DNA from: Providencia sp. R33
GTDB lineage: Bacteria; Pseudomonadota; Gammaproteobacteria; Enterobacterales; Enterobacteriaceae
Assembly (NCBI RefSeq): GCF_019343475.1
Contig: NZ_CP072453.1
Location: 2,542,001-2,606,000 of the forward strand
Direction: 5' to 3'
Length of the DNA stretch: 64,000 bases
Under the pieces are notes generated by a model, which had not been told where the DNA came from, ran no database searches, and saw only the letters and a list, made by a program, of their open reading frames with translations. Position 1 is the first letter of the stretch. Every line of letters starts with the position of its first letter. Positions 16,111-25,933 of this stretch are shown here, piece after piece. Both the position numbers and the translations under genes were made by a program.

Positions 16111-17322
16111 CTATACGTCCAGCAGTAAACGAGTTGGATCTTCCAGCATATCTTTGATAGCGACTAAGAAGCCGACTGACTCGCTACCATCGATTAAGCG
16201 GTGGTCATAAGACAGCGCTAAGTACATCATAGGAAGAATCTCTACCTTACCATTTACAGCCATAGGGCGGTCTTTAATGGCATGCATGCCTAAAATTGCG
16301 CTCTGTGGTGGGTTAATGATAGGTGTAGACATCAGAGAACCGAATACGCCACCATTAGTGATAGTGAAGTTACCGCCGCTTAAGTCTTCAACAGTTAATT
16401 TACCGTCACGACCTTTAACAGCCAGTTCTTTAATTTTCTTCTCGATATCAGCCATGCTCATTGCATCGACATCGCGCAGTACTGGGGTGACCAGACCACG
16501 AGGTGTTGATACCGCAATGCTGATATCAAAGTAGTTATGGTAAACCACATCACTGCCATCAATAGAAGCGTTCACTTCTGGATAGCGTTTCAGTGCCTCA
16601 ACCGCAGCTTTAACATAGAAGGACATGAAACCTAAACGTACGCCGTGACGTTTTTCGAACGCTTCGCCATACTGTTTACGTAAATCTTTGATTGGTTGCA
16701 TGTTGATTTCGTTAAACGTGGTCAACATTGCTGTGGTGTTTTTCGCTTCTAACAGACGCTCTGCGATACGTTTACGTAAACGTGTCATTGGAACACGTTT
16801 TTCGCTACGGTGTGCTAAAGGAGCCTGTGGTGCAGCTGGTGCAGAAGCCGCTGGCGCTGCAGATTTGTTTGCCGCTAAGTGTTTTTCAACATCTTCACGT
16901 GTTAAACGACCGCCAACACCCGTACCTTTAATATTTGCAGGGTTCAGGTCATGTTCTGCAATCAGACGACGAATCGCTGGGCTCAGCGCATCGTTGCTTT
17001 CATCTTCTAAACTCGCAGTTTGGCGCTGAGCTGGTGTTGATTCTTGCGCGCTTTTAACTTCCGCAGGAATGCCAGTGCTGTCGCCTAAACGAATACGACC
17101 TAACAGTTGTTTAGATAATACCGTTGCGCCTTCGTCTTCAACGATTGCTTCTAATACGCCCGCTTCGCTCGCTGGCACTTCCAGTACCACTTTATCTGTT
17201 TCGATCTCAACCAGGACTTCATCACGCTGAACACTGTCACCTGGTTTTTTATGCCATGTGGCAACCGTAGCATCGGCAACGGACTCAGGAAGATCGGGAA
17301 CAAGAATTTCTACGCTACTCAT
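16111..17322 (-). CDS. sucB: 2-oxoglutarate dehydrogenase E2, dihydrolipoyl succinyltransferase SucB
   Basis: SucB is the lipoylated core of the 2-oxoglutarate dehydrogenase complex and transfers succinyl to CoA. The 403-residue protein has an N-terminal lipoyl domain with the lipoylated Lys in EIETDKVVLEVPA (about residue 44), a peripheral-subunit-binding domain (SPAIRRLIAEHDLNPANIKG, about residue 113), and a catalytic domain ending with SYDHRLIDGSESVGFL, which contains the active His and Asp. It follows sucA by 14 bp. Confidence 0.97.
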   Translation of the reverse strand: MSSVEILVPDLPESVADATVATWHKKPGDSVQRDEVLVEIETDKVVLEVPASEAGVLEAIVEDEGATVLSKQLLGRIRLGDSTGIPAEVKSAQESTPAQRQTASLEDESNDALSPAIRRLIAEHDLNPANIKGTGVGGRLTREDVEKHLAANKSAAPAASAPAAPQAPLAHRSEKRVPMTRLRKRIAERLLEAKNTTAMLTTFNEINMQPIKDLRKQYGEAFEKRHGVRLGFMSFYVKAAVEALKRYPEVNASIDGSDVVYHNYFDISIAVSTPRGLVTPVLRDVDAMSMADIEKKIKELAVKGRDGKLTVEDLSGGNFTITNGGVFGSLMSTPIINPPQSAILGMHAIKDRPMAVNGKVEILPMMYLALSYDHRLIDGSESVGFLVAIKDMLEDPTRLLLDV

Positions 17323-17336
17323 TTTCTATCCTTTAA

Positions 17337-20150
17337 TTATTCAATGTTCAAAGCGTCATTGACCAGAGCTTTCTGTTGCTCTTGGTGTACGGACGCATAG
17401 CCAACTGCTGGAGATGAAGAAGCAGCTCGACCTGCATAACGTAAAGTTGCCCCAGCTGGGATAGCTTCACGGAAATTATGTTGACTGCAATACCAAGCGC
17501 CTTGGTTTAATGGCTCTTCTTGACACCATACAAAGTCTTTCACACCGGTAAATTGCGCCAACGCTTTTTGGATGTCTTCGTGTGGGAACGGATACAGCTG
17601 TTCGATACGTACGATAGCCACGTCAGTTTGTTCATTCTTACGACGTTGTTCTAACAGATCGTAATAAACTTTACCTGAACACATCACGACGCGTTTCACA
17701 TTTTTCGGATTGATTTCATCGATTTCACCGATAACTGGTTCAAATGTACCATTTGCCAGTTCTTCCATGCTAGACACCGCTAGTGGGTGACGCAGCAGGG
17801 ATTTAGGTGACATCACGATCAGAGGACGGCGCATGCCACGCAGGGCTTGACGACGTAACATGTGATAAACCTGAGCCGGTGTTGACGGCACACACACTTG
17901 CATGTTTTGGTCAGCACACAGTTGCAGGTAACGCTCTAAACGTGCAGATGAGTGCTCTGGGCCCTGACCTTCATAACCATGAGGCAGTAACATCACCAGA
18001 CCACACATACGGCCCCATTTTTGCTCACCAGAGCTAATGAATTGGTCGATAACCACTTGCGCACAGTTAGCAAAGTCACCAAATTGCGCTTCCCAGATGG
18101 TCAGTGCGCGAGGTTCAGTTGTTGCATAACCGTATTCGAACGCTAATACCGCATTTTCAGTCAGAACAGAATCCCAAACGTTGAACACGCCTTGGCCGTT
18201 ATGAATGTTTTGCAGTGGAACGTAAACAGAACCGTTAGTTTGATTGTGAACAACCGCATGACGGTGGAAGAAGGTTCCGCGGCCCGCATCTTCACCGGAT
18301 AAACGCACTGGAACACCTTCATCAACTAACGTTGCATACGCTAAAGTCTCAGCTGCACCCCAGTCGAGTAATTTATTGCCTTTCGCCATTTCTGCGCGGT
18401 CAGCATAGATTTTCTCAACACGAGATTGCGCGACAACGCCTTCAGGGATAGTGCTGACTTTAACAGCCAGATCCGTTAAGCGTTTGATATCAACGGTTGA
18501 TTTGTAGGATGCATCCCACTCGTGGTTCAAATACGGCGCCCATGTGTATGAGTTCAGACCCATTTCACGGTACTCTTCAACCACACAGTTACCCGCATCT
18601 AACGCATCGCGGTACAGGTTAACCATTTCTGTCACATCATTTGCACTCAATACGTTTTCTGCAATTAAGCGGTCTGCGTAGATTTTACGTGGTGTTGGGT
18701 GCTGCTTGATTTTTTGGTACATCACAGGCTGAGTTGCACTTGGCTCATCGGCTTCGTTATGACCATGACGGCGGTAACACACTAAATCGATCATGACATC
18801 GCGTTTAAAGGTATTACGGAAATCCAGCGCTAAACGTGTGACAAATGAAACCGCTTCTGGGTCATCTGCATTCACGTGGAAAATTGGCGCCTGAACCATC
18901 TTAACGATGTCAGTACAGTATTCTGTTGAACGTGTATCTTTCGGGTTTGACGTGGTGAAACCAATTTGGTTGTTAATAACGATACGCATGGTACCGCCCA
19001 CTTCATAACCGCGTGCTTGAGACATGTTCAGGGTTTCTTGCACAACGCCTTGGCCTGTTACTGCAGAGTCACCGTGAATGGTGATTGGCAGAACCATGTT
19101 GCTGCGACCTTCATCTAAACGGTCACGGCGAGCGCGTACAGAACCGATTACCACTGGGCTAACGATTTCAAGGTGCGATGGGTTAAACGCCAGCGCTAAG
19201 TGAACACGTGAACCGGCGGTTTCAAAGTCAGACGAGAAACCTTGGTGATATTTAACGTCACCCGCACTTGAATGATCTTTGTGTTTACCAGCGAACTCAT
19301 CAAATAATTCGCCCGGTTTTTTACCTAAGATATTAACCAGTACGTTTAAACGACCACGGTGCGCCATACCCAGAACAACTTCGCGAGTATCTTGTTTGCC
19401 AGCGTGGTGGATTAAGTCTTTCAACATTGGGATCAGTGAATCACCACCTTCCAATGAGAAGCGTTTTGCACCCGGGAATTTAGCCCCGATATAGCGCTCA
19501 AGACCTTCAGCCGCAGTTAACTCAGACAGGAAGCGTTTTTTCTCATCCGCAGAGAAAATTTTAGACACGTCAACAGACTCAAGACGTTGTTGAATCCAAC
19601 GTTTTTCTTCTGTATTGGTGATATGCATATATTCCGCACCGATTGAACCGCAGTAAATGCGTTTCAGGTTGTCATATAGCTCGCTGAGTTTCATGGTTTC
19701 TTTGCCGATAGCAAAAGAACCGACGTTGAAGGTTTCGTTGAAATCTTCTTTCGTTAAGTTATGGAAAGCTGGGTCTAAATCTGGAACAGATTCGCGATTC
19801 CATAGCCCTAACGGGTCAAGGTTAGCATTTTGATGTCCGCGAAAGCGGAATGCATTAATTAACTGCAAAACTTTGACTTGTTTTGCGTCGATAGCTGGAT
19901 CGCTAACAGAGGTGTGATAACGAGTAGAGTCTTTTGCTAAGCGGCGGAAGTAATCGCGCGCTTGGGAGTGGAATTGCTCACCATTGGTGCCGAGGGCTGC
20001 ACCTGGTAGTTGCTCAAAAATGGCTTTCCACTCGGCATCGACAGAGTTAGGGTCAGTCAGATAATCTTCATAGAGCTGTTCTATATATGTCTGGTTCGCG
20101 CCTGCCAGAAAGCTTGAATCCAGCCAGTCCTTCATTACGCCGTTCTGCAT
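17337..20150 (-). CDS. sucA: 2-oxoglutarate dehydrogenase E1 SucA
   Basis: SucA is the thiamine-diphosphate-dependent decarboxylase of the complex. The 937-residue product starts MQNGVMKDWLDSSFLAGANQ, aligning with the E. coli start. Conserved features include the E2-binding N-terminus, GMAHRGRLNVLVNILGK and GDSAVTGQGVVQETLNMS in the cofactor region, and FRCHGHNE-type chemistry seen as YRRHGHNEADEPS. It is separated from sdhB by an unusually long 499-bp gap. Confidence 0.97.
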   Translation of the reverse strand: MQNGVMKDWLDSSFLAGANQTYIEQLYEDYLTDPNSVDAEWKAIFEQLPGAALGTNGEQFHSQARDYFRRLAKDSTRYHTSVSDPAIDAKQVKVLQLINAFRFRGHQNANLDPLGLWNRESVPDLDPAFHNLTKEDFNETFNVGSFAIGKETMKLSELYDNLKRIYCGSIGAEYMHITNTEEKRWIQQRLESVDVSKIFSADEKKRFLSELTAAEGLERYIGAKFPGAKRFSLEGGDSLIPMLKDLIHHAGKQDTREVVLGMAHRGRLNVLVNILGKKPGELFDEFAGKHKDHSSAGDVKYHQGFSSDFETAGSRVHLALAFNPSHLEIVSPVVIGSVRARRDRLDEGRSNMVLPITIHGDSAVTGQGVVQETLNMSQARGYEVGGTMRIVINNQIGFTTSNPKDTRSTEYCTDIVKMVQAPIFHVNADDPEAVSFVTRLALDFRNTFKRDVMIDLVCYRRHGHNEADEPSATQPVMYQKIKQHPTPRKIYADRLIAENVLSANDVTEMVNLYRDALDAGNCVVEEYREMGLNSYTWAPYLNHEWDASYKSTVDIKRLTDLAVKVSTIPEGVVAQSRVEKIYADRAEMAKGNKLLDWGAAETLAYATLVDEGVPVRLSGEDAGRGTFFHRHAVVHNQTNGSVYVPLQNIHNGQGVFNVWDSVLTENAVLAFEYGYATTEPRALTIWEAQFGDFANCAQVVIDQFISSGEQKWGRMCGLVMLLPHGYEGQGPEHSSARLERYLQLCADQNMQVCVPSTPAQVYHMLRRQALRGMRRPLIVMSPKSLLRHPLAVSSMEELANGTFEPVIGEIDEINPKNVKRVVMCSGKVYYDLLEQRRKNEQTDVAIVRIEQLYPFPHEDIQKALAQFTGVKDFVWCQEEPLNQGAWYCSQHNFREAIPAGATLRYAGRAASSSPAVGYASVHQEQQKALVNDALNIE

Positions 20151-20649
20151 TGTGATCCCTTAAGCTTTAAAAGCTTTAGTTTTCGCCGTGGTTAACTAAT
20201 CGCCGCATTTAAGCGACCTCGATAAAGGTTCTCTTGGACGTGCTTTATGCATGTTCTCTCTTTGGGAGGCCCTTTATCAGTAAGGGTTTCCCTTTTAAGG
20301 AACCTTTAAAAACTGGCTGCGGTTTTTAAAGGCCCCTAAGATTACGCTTTCGTCTTCTTCATCTTTTGCAGTTGGCTATTTTTTTTACTTTTTACTGTTA
20401 CTTTCGTTACGTTCACTTTTTTGCGCTTTTGTTGTTACAACGTTTTATTTAATGCTACGTTTTATTGATGACAATGTTACTTTCTGATGACCTTTATGGG
20501 TATTTGGTTTTCGCGCTTTTGTGACCTTAAGCGCTATTTAAATCAAAATCTTGGATTTACTTTACGCTTTATTTTTAACTTATGTTTTTATTTCGTGCTA
20601 TTTCCACTTTAGCCCGCAGTACCAAGGCACTGCGGGTTAAATTTAGCTA
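20151..20649 (-). other. sdhB-sucA intergenic region with hairpins
   Basis: This 499-bp gap has no protein gene. It holds two inverted repeats. One is an 11-pair stem at 20303-20332 (CCTTTAAAAAC, an eight-base loop, GTTTTTAAAGG); the other is an eight-pair stem at 20613-20636 (CCCGCAGT, loop, ACTGCGGG), 13 bp after the sdhB stop. The second could pause or protect the sdhCDAB message. The middle of the gap is strongly T-rich on the forward strand, hence A-rich in the transcript. In E. coli an internal suc promoter lies in this gap; I could not place one here. Confidence 0.6.
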
Positions 20650-21366
20650 TTAAGCACTATGTTTTAGCAACATAGATTTAATATGACCAATAGCTTTTGT
20701 TGGATTTAGCCCTTTAGGGCATACATTGACACAATTCATGATGCTATGACAGCGGAAAACACTGAAAGCGTCGTTCAGATCATCTAATCGCGAATCGGTT
20801 TCAGTATCACGGCTATCAATCAAGAAACGATACGCCGCTAACAGGCCTGCTGGACCAATAAATTTGTCCGGATTCCACCAGAAAGATGGGCAAGAAGTCG
20901 AGCAACATGCACACAAGATACACTCGTATAAACCATCGAGTTTTTCACGTTGTGCAGGAGTTTGTAAATTCTCACGCGCGGGTGGATTTTTGTTGTCATT
21001 AATCAGATATGGACGGATTTTTTCGTATTGGGTATAGAACTGAGTCATGTCGATGATCAGGTCACGTACAACAGGCAGACCCGGCAAAGGACGAATGACA
21101 ATTTTCTTCCCATTACGGGTTAAAGCAGACAATGGCGTGATACAAGCCAGTCCATTTTTACCGTTCATGTTCAGACCATCAGAACCACATACCCCTTCGC
21201 GGCAAGAACGGCGGAAGGATAATGTTGGGTCTTGCTCTTTGATTTGGATTAACGCATCCAGCAACATCATGTCACGCCCTTCTGGAACTTCTAGCGTGTA
21301 ATCTTGCATACGTGGTGCGTTGTCCACATCAGGATTGTAGCGATAAATCGAAAATTGTAATTTCAT
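20650..21366 (-). CDS. sdhB: Succinate dehydrogenase iron-sulfur subunit SdhB
   Basis: SdhB carries the 2Fe-2S, 4Fe-4S and 3Fe-4S clusters that pass electrons from SdhA to quinone. The 238 residues match the E. coli length. Cluster motifs are visible: SCREGVCGSDGLNMNG (2Fe-2S), ECILCACCSTSCPS (4Fe-4S) and RCHSIMNCVNVCPKGL (3Fe-4S). It follows sdhA by 35 bp. Confidence 0.97.
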   Translation of the reverse strand: MKLQFSIYRYNPDVDNAPRMQDYTLEVPEGRDMMLLDALIQIKEQDPTLSFRRSCREGVCGSDGLNMNGKNGLACITPLSALTRNGKKIVIRPLPGLPVVRDLIIDMTQFYTQYEKIRPYLINDNKNPPARENLQTPAQREKLDGLYECILCACCSTSCPSFWWNPDKFIGPAGLLAAYRFLIDSRDTETDSRLDDLNDAFSVFRCHSIMNCVNVCPKGLNPTKAIGHIKSMLLKHSA

Positions 21367-21401
21367 AGTTTATTTCTCCGCAACTGGATTAACACCACGC
21401 A

Positions 21402-23168
21402 TTAGTAGGTACGAATTTTCGGTGGGAAGGCTTCACGCAGTTTTGGCTGCATGTTAACTTCACGACGCGTCATCGTTTCAGATTGCGGTAAATATAATGA
21501 GTGACATAACCAATTCGCATCATCACGCTCTGGATAGTCAAAGCGGCTGTGAGCCCCACGACTTTCTGTACGGAAGTTTGCAGCTTGTGCAGTTGCATAA
21601 GCGGTTTCCATCAGGTTATCCAGCTCTAAACATTCGATACGCTGTGTATTAAACTCAGTCGACGTATCATCAAGGCGTGCATTTTGCAGACGTTCGCGAA
21701 TCACTTTCAGCTCTTCTAAACCTTTCGCCATTGCATCACCTTCACGGAATACTGAGAAGTTATGCTGCATACAGGTTTGTAGTGCTTTACGGATTTCAGT
21801 TGGATCTTCGCCAGTACGTGCACCTTCCCAACGATTAAAGCGAGCCATTGCTGCGTCGATGTCAGATTCAGAAGCATCACGCATTGAACCTTGTTCCATG
21901 ATGGATTCTTTCAGGTGCAGACCCGCAGAGCGGCCAAATACCACTAAGTCGAGCAGTGAGTTACCGCCTAAGCGGTTAGCGCCGTGTACTGATACACAAG
22001 CAATTTCACCCACAGCGAACAGACCTGGGATAACTTCGTCTTCGCCTTTTTCGTTATAGCGAAGTGCTTGGCCTGTAACTTTCGTTGGAATACCGCCCAT
22101 CATGTAGTGACATGTTGGGATGACAGGAATTGGTTCTTTAATTGGGTCAACGTGCGCGAAGGTACGTGATAATTCAAGGATACCCGGTAAACGCGATTCC
22201 AGAACTTCTTTCCCTAAGTGATCCAATTTCAGCTTAGCATGTGGACCCCAAGGACCATCACAACCACGGCCTTCACGGATTTCAATCATGATTGAACGTG
22301 CAACAACGTCGCGACCTGCAAGGTCTTTCGCGTTTGGTGCATAACGCTCCATGAAGCGCTCGCCGTCTTTATTCAGCAAGTAACCACCTTCACCACGGCA
22401 ACCTTCAGTGACCAGAACCCCTGCCCCTGCGATACCCGTTGGGTGGAATTGCCACATTTCCATATCTTGCAGTGGTACGCCAGCACGTGCAGCCATACCA
22501 ACGCCATCACCCGTATTGATGTGGGCGTTGGTGGTTGATTGGTAAATACGGCCTGCACCACCTGTTGCCAGAATGGTTGCTTTCGCTTTGAAGTAAACGA
22601 GTTCGCCCGTTTCCATACAAATCGCAGTACAACCCACAACATCGCCATCTTGGTTTTTAACTAAATCAAGGGCATACCATTCAGAAAAAATGGTGGTGTG
22701 GTTTTTTAAGTTCTGCTGGTACAGCGTATGTAACAGTGCGTGTCCTGTACGGTCAGCGGCGGCTGCGGTACGCGCTGCTTGCTCACCACCGAAGTTCTTA
22801 GACTGGCCACCAAATGGACGTTGATAGATACTTCCATCGTCAAGGCGCGAGAACGGTAACCCCATATGTTCTAATTCGAGGATAGCTTCTGGCCCTGTTT
22901 TACACATATATTCGATAGCGTCTTGGTCACCGATATAGTCGGAACCTTTTACGGTATCGTACATGTGCCATTCCCAGTTATCAGGGTGCGTGTTACCTAA
23001 AGCAACAGTAATACCACCTTGCGCTGATACAGTGTGAGAACGGGTTGGAAAGACTTTTGACAGAAGTGCACAAGATAGGCCCATCTGTGAAATTTGAAGT
23101 GCTGCGCGCATACCTGCACCACCAGCACCGATAACGATAGCGTCAAACTCTCTGATTGGCAGATTCAT
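21402..23168 (-). CDS. sdhA: Succinate dehydrogenase flavoprotein subunit SdhA
   Basis: SdhA oxidises succinate to fumarate with covalently bound FAD. I chose ATG 23168 (MNLPIREFDAIVIGAGGAG), giving 588 residues as in E. coli; six extra upstream codons overlap sdhD and lack homology. The dinucleotide-binding GAGGAGM motif is at residues 14-20, and FAD-linking H45 lies in TRSHTVSAQGG. Catalytic-loop residues such as HPTGIAGAGVLVTEGCRGEGG are present. It starts 1 bp after the sdhD stop. Confidence 0.97.
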   Translation of the reverse strand: MNLPIREFDAIVIGAGGAGMRAALQISQMGLSCALLSKVFPTRSHTVSAQGGITVALGNTHPDNWEWHMYDTVKGSDYIGDQDAIEYMCKTGPEAILELEHMGLPFSRLDDGSIYQRPFGGQSKNFGGEQAARTAAAADRTGHALLHTLYQQNLKNHTTIFSEWYALDLVKNQDGDVVGCTAICMETGELVYFKAKATILATGGAGRIYQSTTNAHINTGDGVGMAARAGVPLQDMEMWQFHPTGIAGAGVLVTEGCRGEGGYLLNKDGERFMERYAPNAKDLAGRDVVARSIMIEIREGRGCDGPWGPHAKLKLDHLGKEVLESRLPGILELSRTFAHVDPIKEPIPVIPTCHYMMGGIPTKVTGQALRYNEKGEDEVIPGLFAVGEIACVSVHGANRLGGNSLLDLVVFGRSAGLHLKESIMEQGSMRDASESDIDAAMARFNRWEGARTGEDPTEIRKALQTCMQHNFSVFREGDAMAKGLEELKVIRERLQNARLDDTSTEFNTQRIECLELDNLMETAYATAQAANFRTESRGAHSRFDYPERDDANWLCHSLYLPQSETMTRREVNMQPKLREAFPPKIRTY

Positions 23169-23169
23169 T

Positions 23170-23514
23170 TTATGCACCCCACACAACGATTGTTCCGTAA
23201 ATTAAATAAGCCAACAAACCTACAATGATAGCCAATTGCAACACTAAGCGAATTGCTAGCGGCTTAACATAGTCAGTCAGCACTTGCCACATGCCAATCC
23301 ACGCATGCACAAGAATCGAGAACAAGGTGAGGATAGTGAATACTTTCGTCACAGAAGAGGCAAAGAAACCGCGCCAGACTTCATAGGTAATGTCGTTAAT
23401 CGCAACAAAACCAACAATGTAGAGTACGTAGAGTGCGATGATAATCGCAGAGCCACGGATTAACAGCCAGTCCTGAATACCAGTACGGCCTAAAGCTGAT
23501 GCATTACTTACCAT
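23170..23514 (-). CDS. sdhD: Succinate dehydrogenase membrane anchor SdhD
   Basis: SdhD is a three-helix membrane anchor that shares haem b and the quinone site with SdhC. The 114-residue product begins MVSNASALGRTGIQDWLLIR, and contains the HAWIGMWQVLTDYVKP motif with the conserved haem-ligand His and the Asp-Tyr quinone-site pair. The start overlaps the sdhC end by 7 bp. Confidence 0.96.
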   Translation of the reverse strand: MVSNASALGRTGIQDWLLIRGSAIIIALYVLYIVGFVAINDITYEVWRGFFASSVTKVFTILTLFSILVHAWIGMWQVLTDYVKPLAIRLVLQLAIIVGLLAYLIYGTIVVWGA

Positions 23515-23897
23515 ACTAAGATCCCCGCCAGAATTGCCAGAATTACGGTAATAACAAATGTAATTTTTGCAGATGAGTTACCAGCAGCAAGGGTTTCATC
23601 AACACAGCCGAAATCCATTAGCATATGACGGATACCACCACAAATGTGGTAAGCCAATGCAGTCAAGATGCCCCAAAGAATGAACTTAGCAAAAAAGCCA
23701 GTCATTATTTCAGACGCGTATTGAAAACCTTCTGGAGAGGAGAGAGATGTCCCTAACAACCAAAGCAGAATACCAACTGCGATGAGAGTAATGACGCCAG
23801 AGACACGGTGCAAGATCGAAGATATTGCAGTGATCGGGAAGTGAATCGTCTGCAAATCAAGGTTGACAGGTCTTTGTTTTTTCACAATTTTGCCCAC
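23508..23897 (-). CDS. sdhC: Succinate dehydrogenase cytochrome b556 subunit SdhC
   Basis: SdhC is the larger membrane anchor of succinate dehydrogenase. I chose GTG 23897 (read VGKIVKKQRPVNLDLQ), which gives 129 residues, exactly the E. coli length; the longer frame from 23969 adds 24 residues unlike the family. Conserved features are RPVNLDLQTIHFPITAISSILHR, with the quinone-site Ser and Arg, and AYHICGGIRHMLMDFG, with the haem-ligand His. The ribosome binding site is weak (AAGAG). It is the first gene of the sdh-suc operon. Confidence 0.93.
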   Translation of the reverse strand: MGKIVKKQRPVNLDLQTIHFPITAISSILHRVSGVITLIAVGILLWLLGTSLSSPEGFQYASEIMTGFFAKFILWGILTALAYHICGGIRHMLMDFGCVDETLAAGNSSAKITFVITVILAILAGILVW

Positions 23898-24063
23898 ACA
23901 GCTCTTTATTATTTTCCATCCTCCGGACCTGGGGTGGAAATCAGACAGCGACAGGGGTACAAAATGCAACTTAACACAAACTCTAATCCATCATGTTTAA
24001 ATAAAGTTGCATACTGATCACGCTGGGAACTCCTACTACAGGGTAATCCGGAGACCTGCCGCT

Positions 24064-24092
24064 AGTATAAAGTCTTCACAATGCCATTACAA
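24064..24092 (-). promoter_or_regulatory. Predicted sdhC promoter
   Basis: Leftward TTGTAA (24087-24092) and TATACT (24064-24069) are 17 bp apart and lie about 165 bp before sdhC. The 672-bp sdhC-gltA gap (23898-24569) otherwise holds no gene; a shared divergent control region of this kind is usual for sdh-gltA. Confidence 0.55.
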
Positions 24093-24569
24093 TTCCCACA
24101 CAAAATGTTTGGGGACATTTAGCCCGAACAGTGAGAAGGATCACGATTTAAACATTTTGTATAAATGTGCTTATCTTATTTGACAATGATTCAACATTTA
24201 TCTTACATATAGGTCTGGCAGAATTATCTTAACGGTGCGGTTGATACTTCACCGTAAAAATAAAAAACGTGCACATTGCAATGTTAGATACTCCACAATT
24301 TGAACTATGATGGGTATTAATAACAAAAGTTATGAAAGTTGTTCCCCTTACCACAAATAATGATATTGTAGGGAAAACAACAAAAAGAACATAACATCTA
24401 CACACTCATAAACAACCTAATTACATTGTCGTCGGTCTCAGATTTCAGGTTTTATGTGATAGCGAGCTGATTTCCAAAGCATACCGGTAGAACAATGCAC
24501 GAAGACACAGTATAACGCTGAGCTTCTGGGTTGTTGGGTGTCGATTATCAAGCGCTAAGGAGACCGTAA

Positions 24570-25856
24570 ATGGCTGATAACAAAGCTAAGCTAATGACTG
24601 GTAGTGCGGGTGACATTGAACTCGATATTTTAAGCCCTACAATTGGTCAAGACGTTATCGATGTCCGAACTTTAGGTTCAAAAGGGTTCTTTACCTACGA
24701 CCCTGGTTTTACTTCTACTGCATCCTGTGAATCAAAAATCACCTATATCGATGGTGATAAAGGCATTCTGCTGCACCGTGGTTTCCCTATCGACCAACTG
24801 GCAACCGAAGCCTCATACCTCGAAGTCTGTTATATCCTGCTGTACGGTGAAGCGCCTACCCAAGAACAATACGACGTATTTAAAAATACGGTGACTCGCC
24901 ATACCATGATCCACGAGCAAATTACTCGCATGCTTAATGGTTTCCGCCGTGACTCACACCCAATGGCTGTATTATGTGGTGTGACGGGAGCACTGGCGGC
25001 GTTCTATCACGATGCGTTGGATGTTAACAACCCACGTCACCGTGAAATTACGGCTTATCGCTTGCTGTCCAAAATGCCAACGGTTGCAGCAATGTGTTAT
25101 AAATATTCTATTGGCCAACCTTTTGTTTATCCACGTAATGATTTGTCATACGCGGGTAACTTCTTGCACATGATGTTCTCTACTCCATGTGAAGAATATA
25201 CAGTGAATCCAGTTCTTGAACGCGCAATGGACCGCATTTTAATCCTGCACGCTGACCACGAACAAAATGCATCAACCTCAACGGTACGTACAGCAGGTTC
25301 ATCAGGTGCAAACCCATTTGCGTGTATTGCAGCGGGTATCGCGTCACTGTGGGGGCCTGCTCATGGTGGTGCTAACGAAGCTTGCCTACGCATGCTTGAA
25401 GAAATTCAAACTGTTGAGCACATCCCTGCATTTATCGAACGTGCGAAAGACAAAAATGACTCTTTCCGCTTGATGGGCTTTGGTCACCGTGTTTACAAAA
25501 ACCACGATCCACGTGCCACGGTAATGCGTGAAACTTGCCACGAAGTTCTGAATGAACTGGGCTTGAATGACAGCTTACTGGAAGTTGCAATGGAGCTGGA
25601 GCGTATCGCACTGAACGACCCGTACTTCATTGAGAAGAAACTGTACCCGAACGTTGACTTCTACTCAGGTATCATCTTGAAAGCAATGGGTATTCCATCT
25701 TCAATGTTCACCGTAATCTTCGCTATTGCGCGTACTATTGGTTGGATTGCACACTGGAACGAAATGCACGATGACGGCCTGAAAATTGCGCGTCCTCGCC
25801 AGCTGTATACCGGTTATGACAAACGTGAATTCAACTCTGAATTAGCAAAAAAATAA
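24570..25856 (+). CDS. gltA: Citrate synthase GltA
   Basis: GltA condenses oxaloacetate and acetyl-CoA; enterobacterial forms are NADH-inhibited hexamers. The 428-residue product closely follows E. coli GltA (427). Catalytic residues are visible in ASLWGPAHGGANEA (His), GFGHRVYKNHDPR (His) and KLYPNVDFYSG (Asp). The ribosome binding site AAGGAG lies seven bases before ATG. It is divergent from sdhCDAB. Confidence 0.98.
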   Translation: MADNKAKLMTGSAGDIELDILSPTIGQDVIDVRTLGSKGFFTYDPGFTSTASCESKITYIDGDKGILLHRGFPIDQLATEASYLEVCYILLYGEAPTQEQYDVFKNTVTRHTMIHEQITRMLNGFRRDSHPMAVLCGVTGALAAFYHDALDVNNPRHREITAYRLLSKMPTVAAMCYKYSIGQPFVYPRNDLSYAGNFLHMMFSTPCEEYTVNPVLERAMDRILILHADHEQNASTSTVRTAGSSGANPFACIAAGIASLWGPAHGGANEACLRMLEEIQTVEHIPAFIERAKDKNDSFRLMGFGHRVYKNHDPRATVMRETCHEVLNELGLNDSLLEVAMELERIALNDPYFIEKKLYPNVDFYSGIILKAMGIPSSMFTVIFAIARTIGWIAHWNEMHDDGLKIARPRQLYTGYDKREFNSELAKK

Positions 25857-25888
25857 TATTTCGTTAAATACGAACCCCTACGTAAAGC

Positions 25889-25916
25889 AAGACCTTGATT
25901 TATCAAGGTCTTTTTT
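25889..25916 (+). terminator. Terminator of gltA
   Basis: AAGACCTTGA-TTTA-TCAAGGTCTT is a perfect ten-pair stem running into T residues, 32 bp after the gltA stop. It can also serve the leftward AraC-type gene less well, since that gene ends at 25934 on the other side. Confidence 0.93.
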
Positions 25917-25933
25917 ATTTAACTAACCATTTC

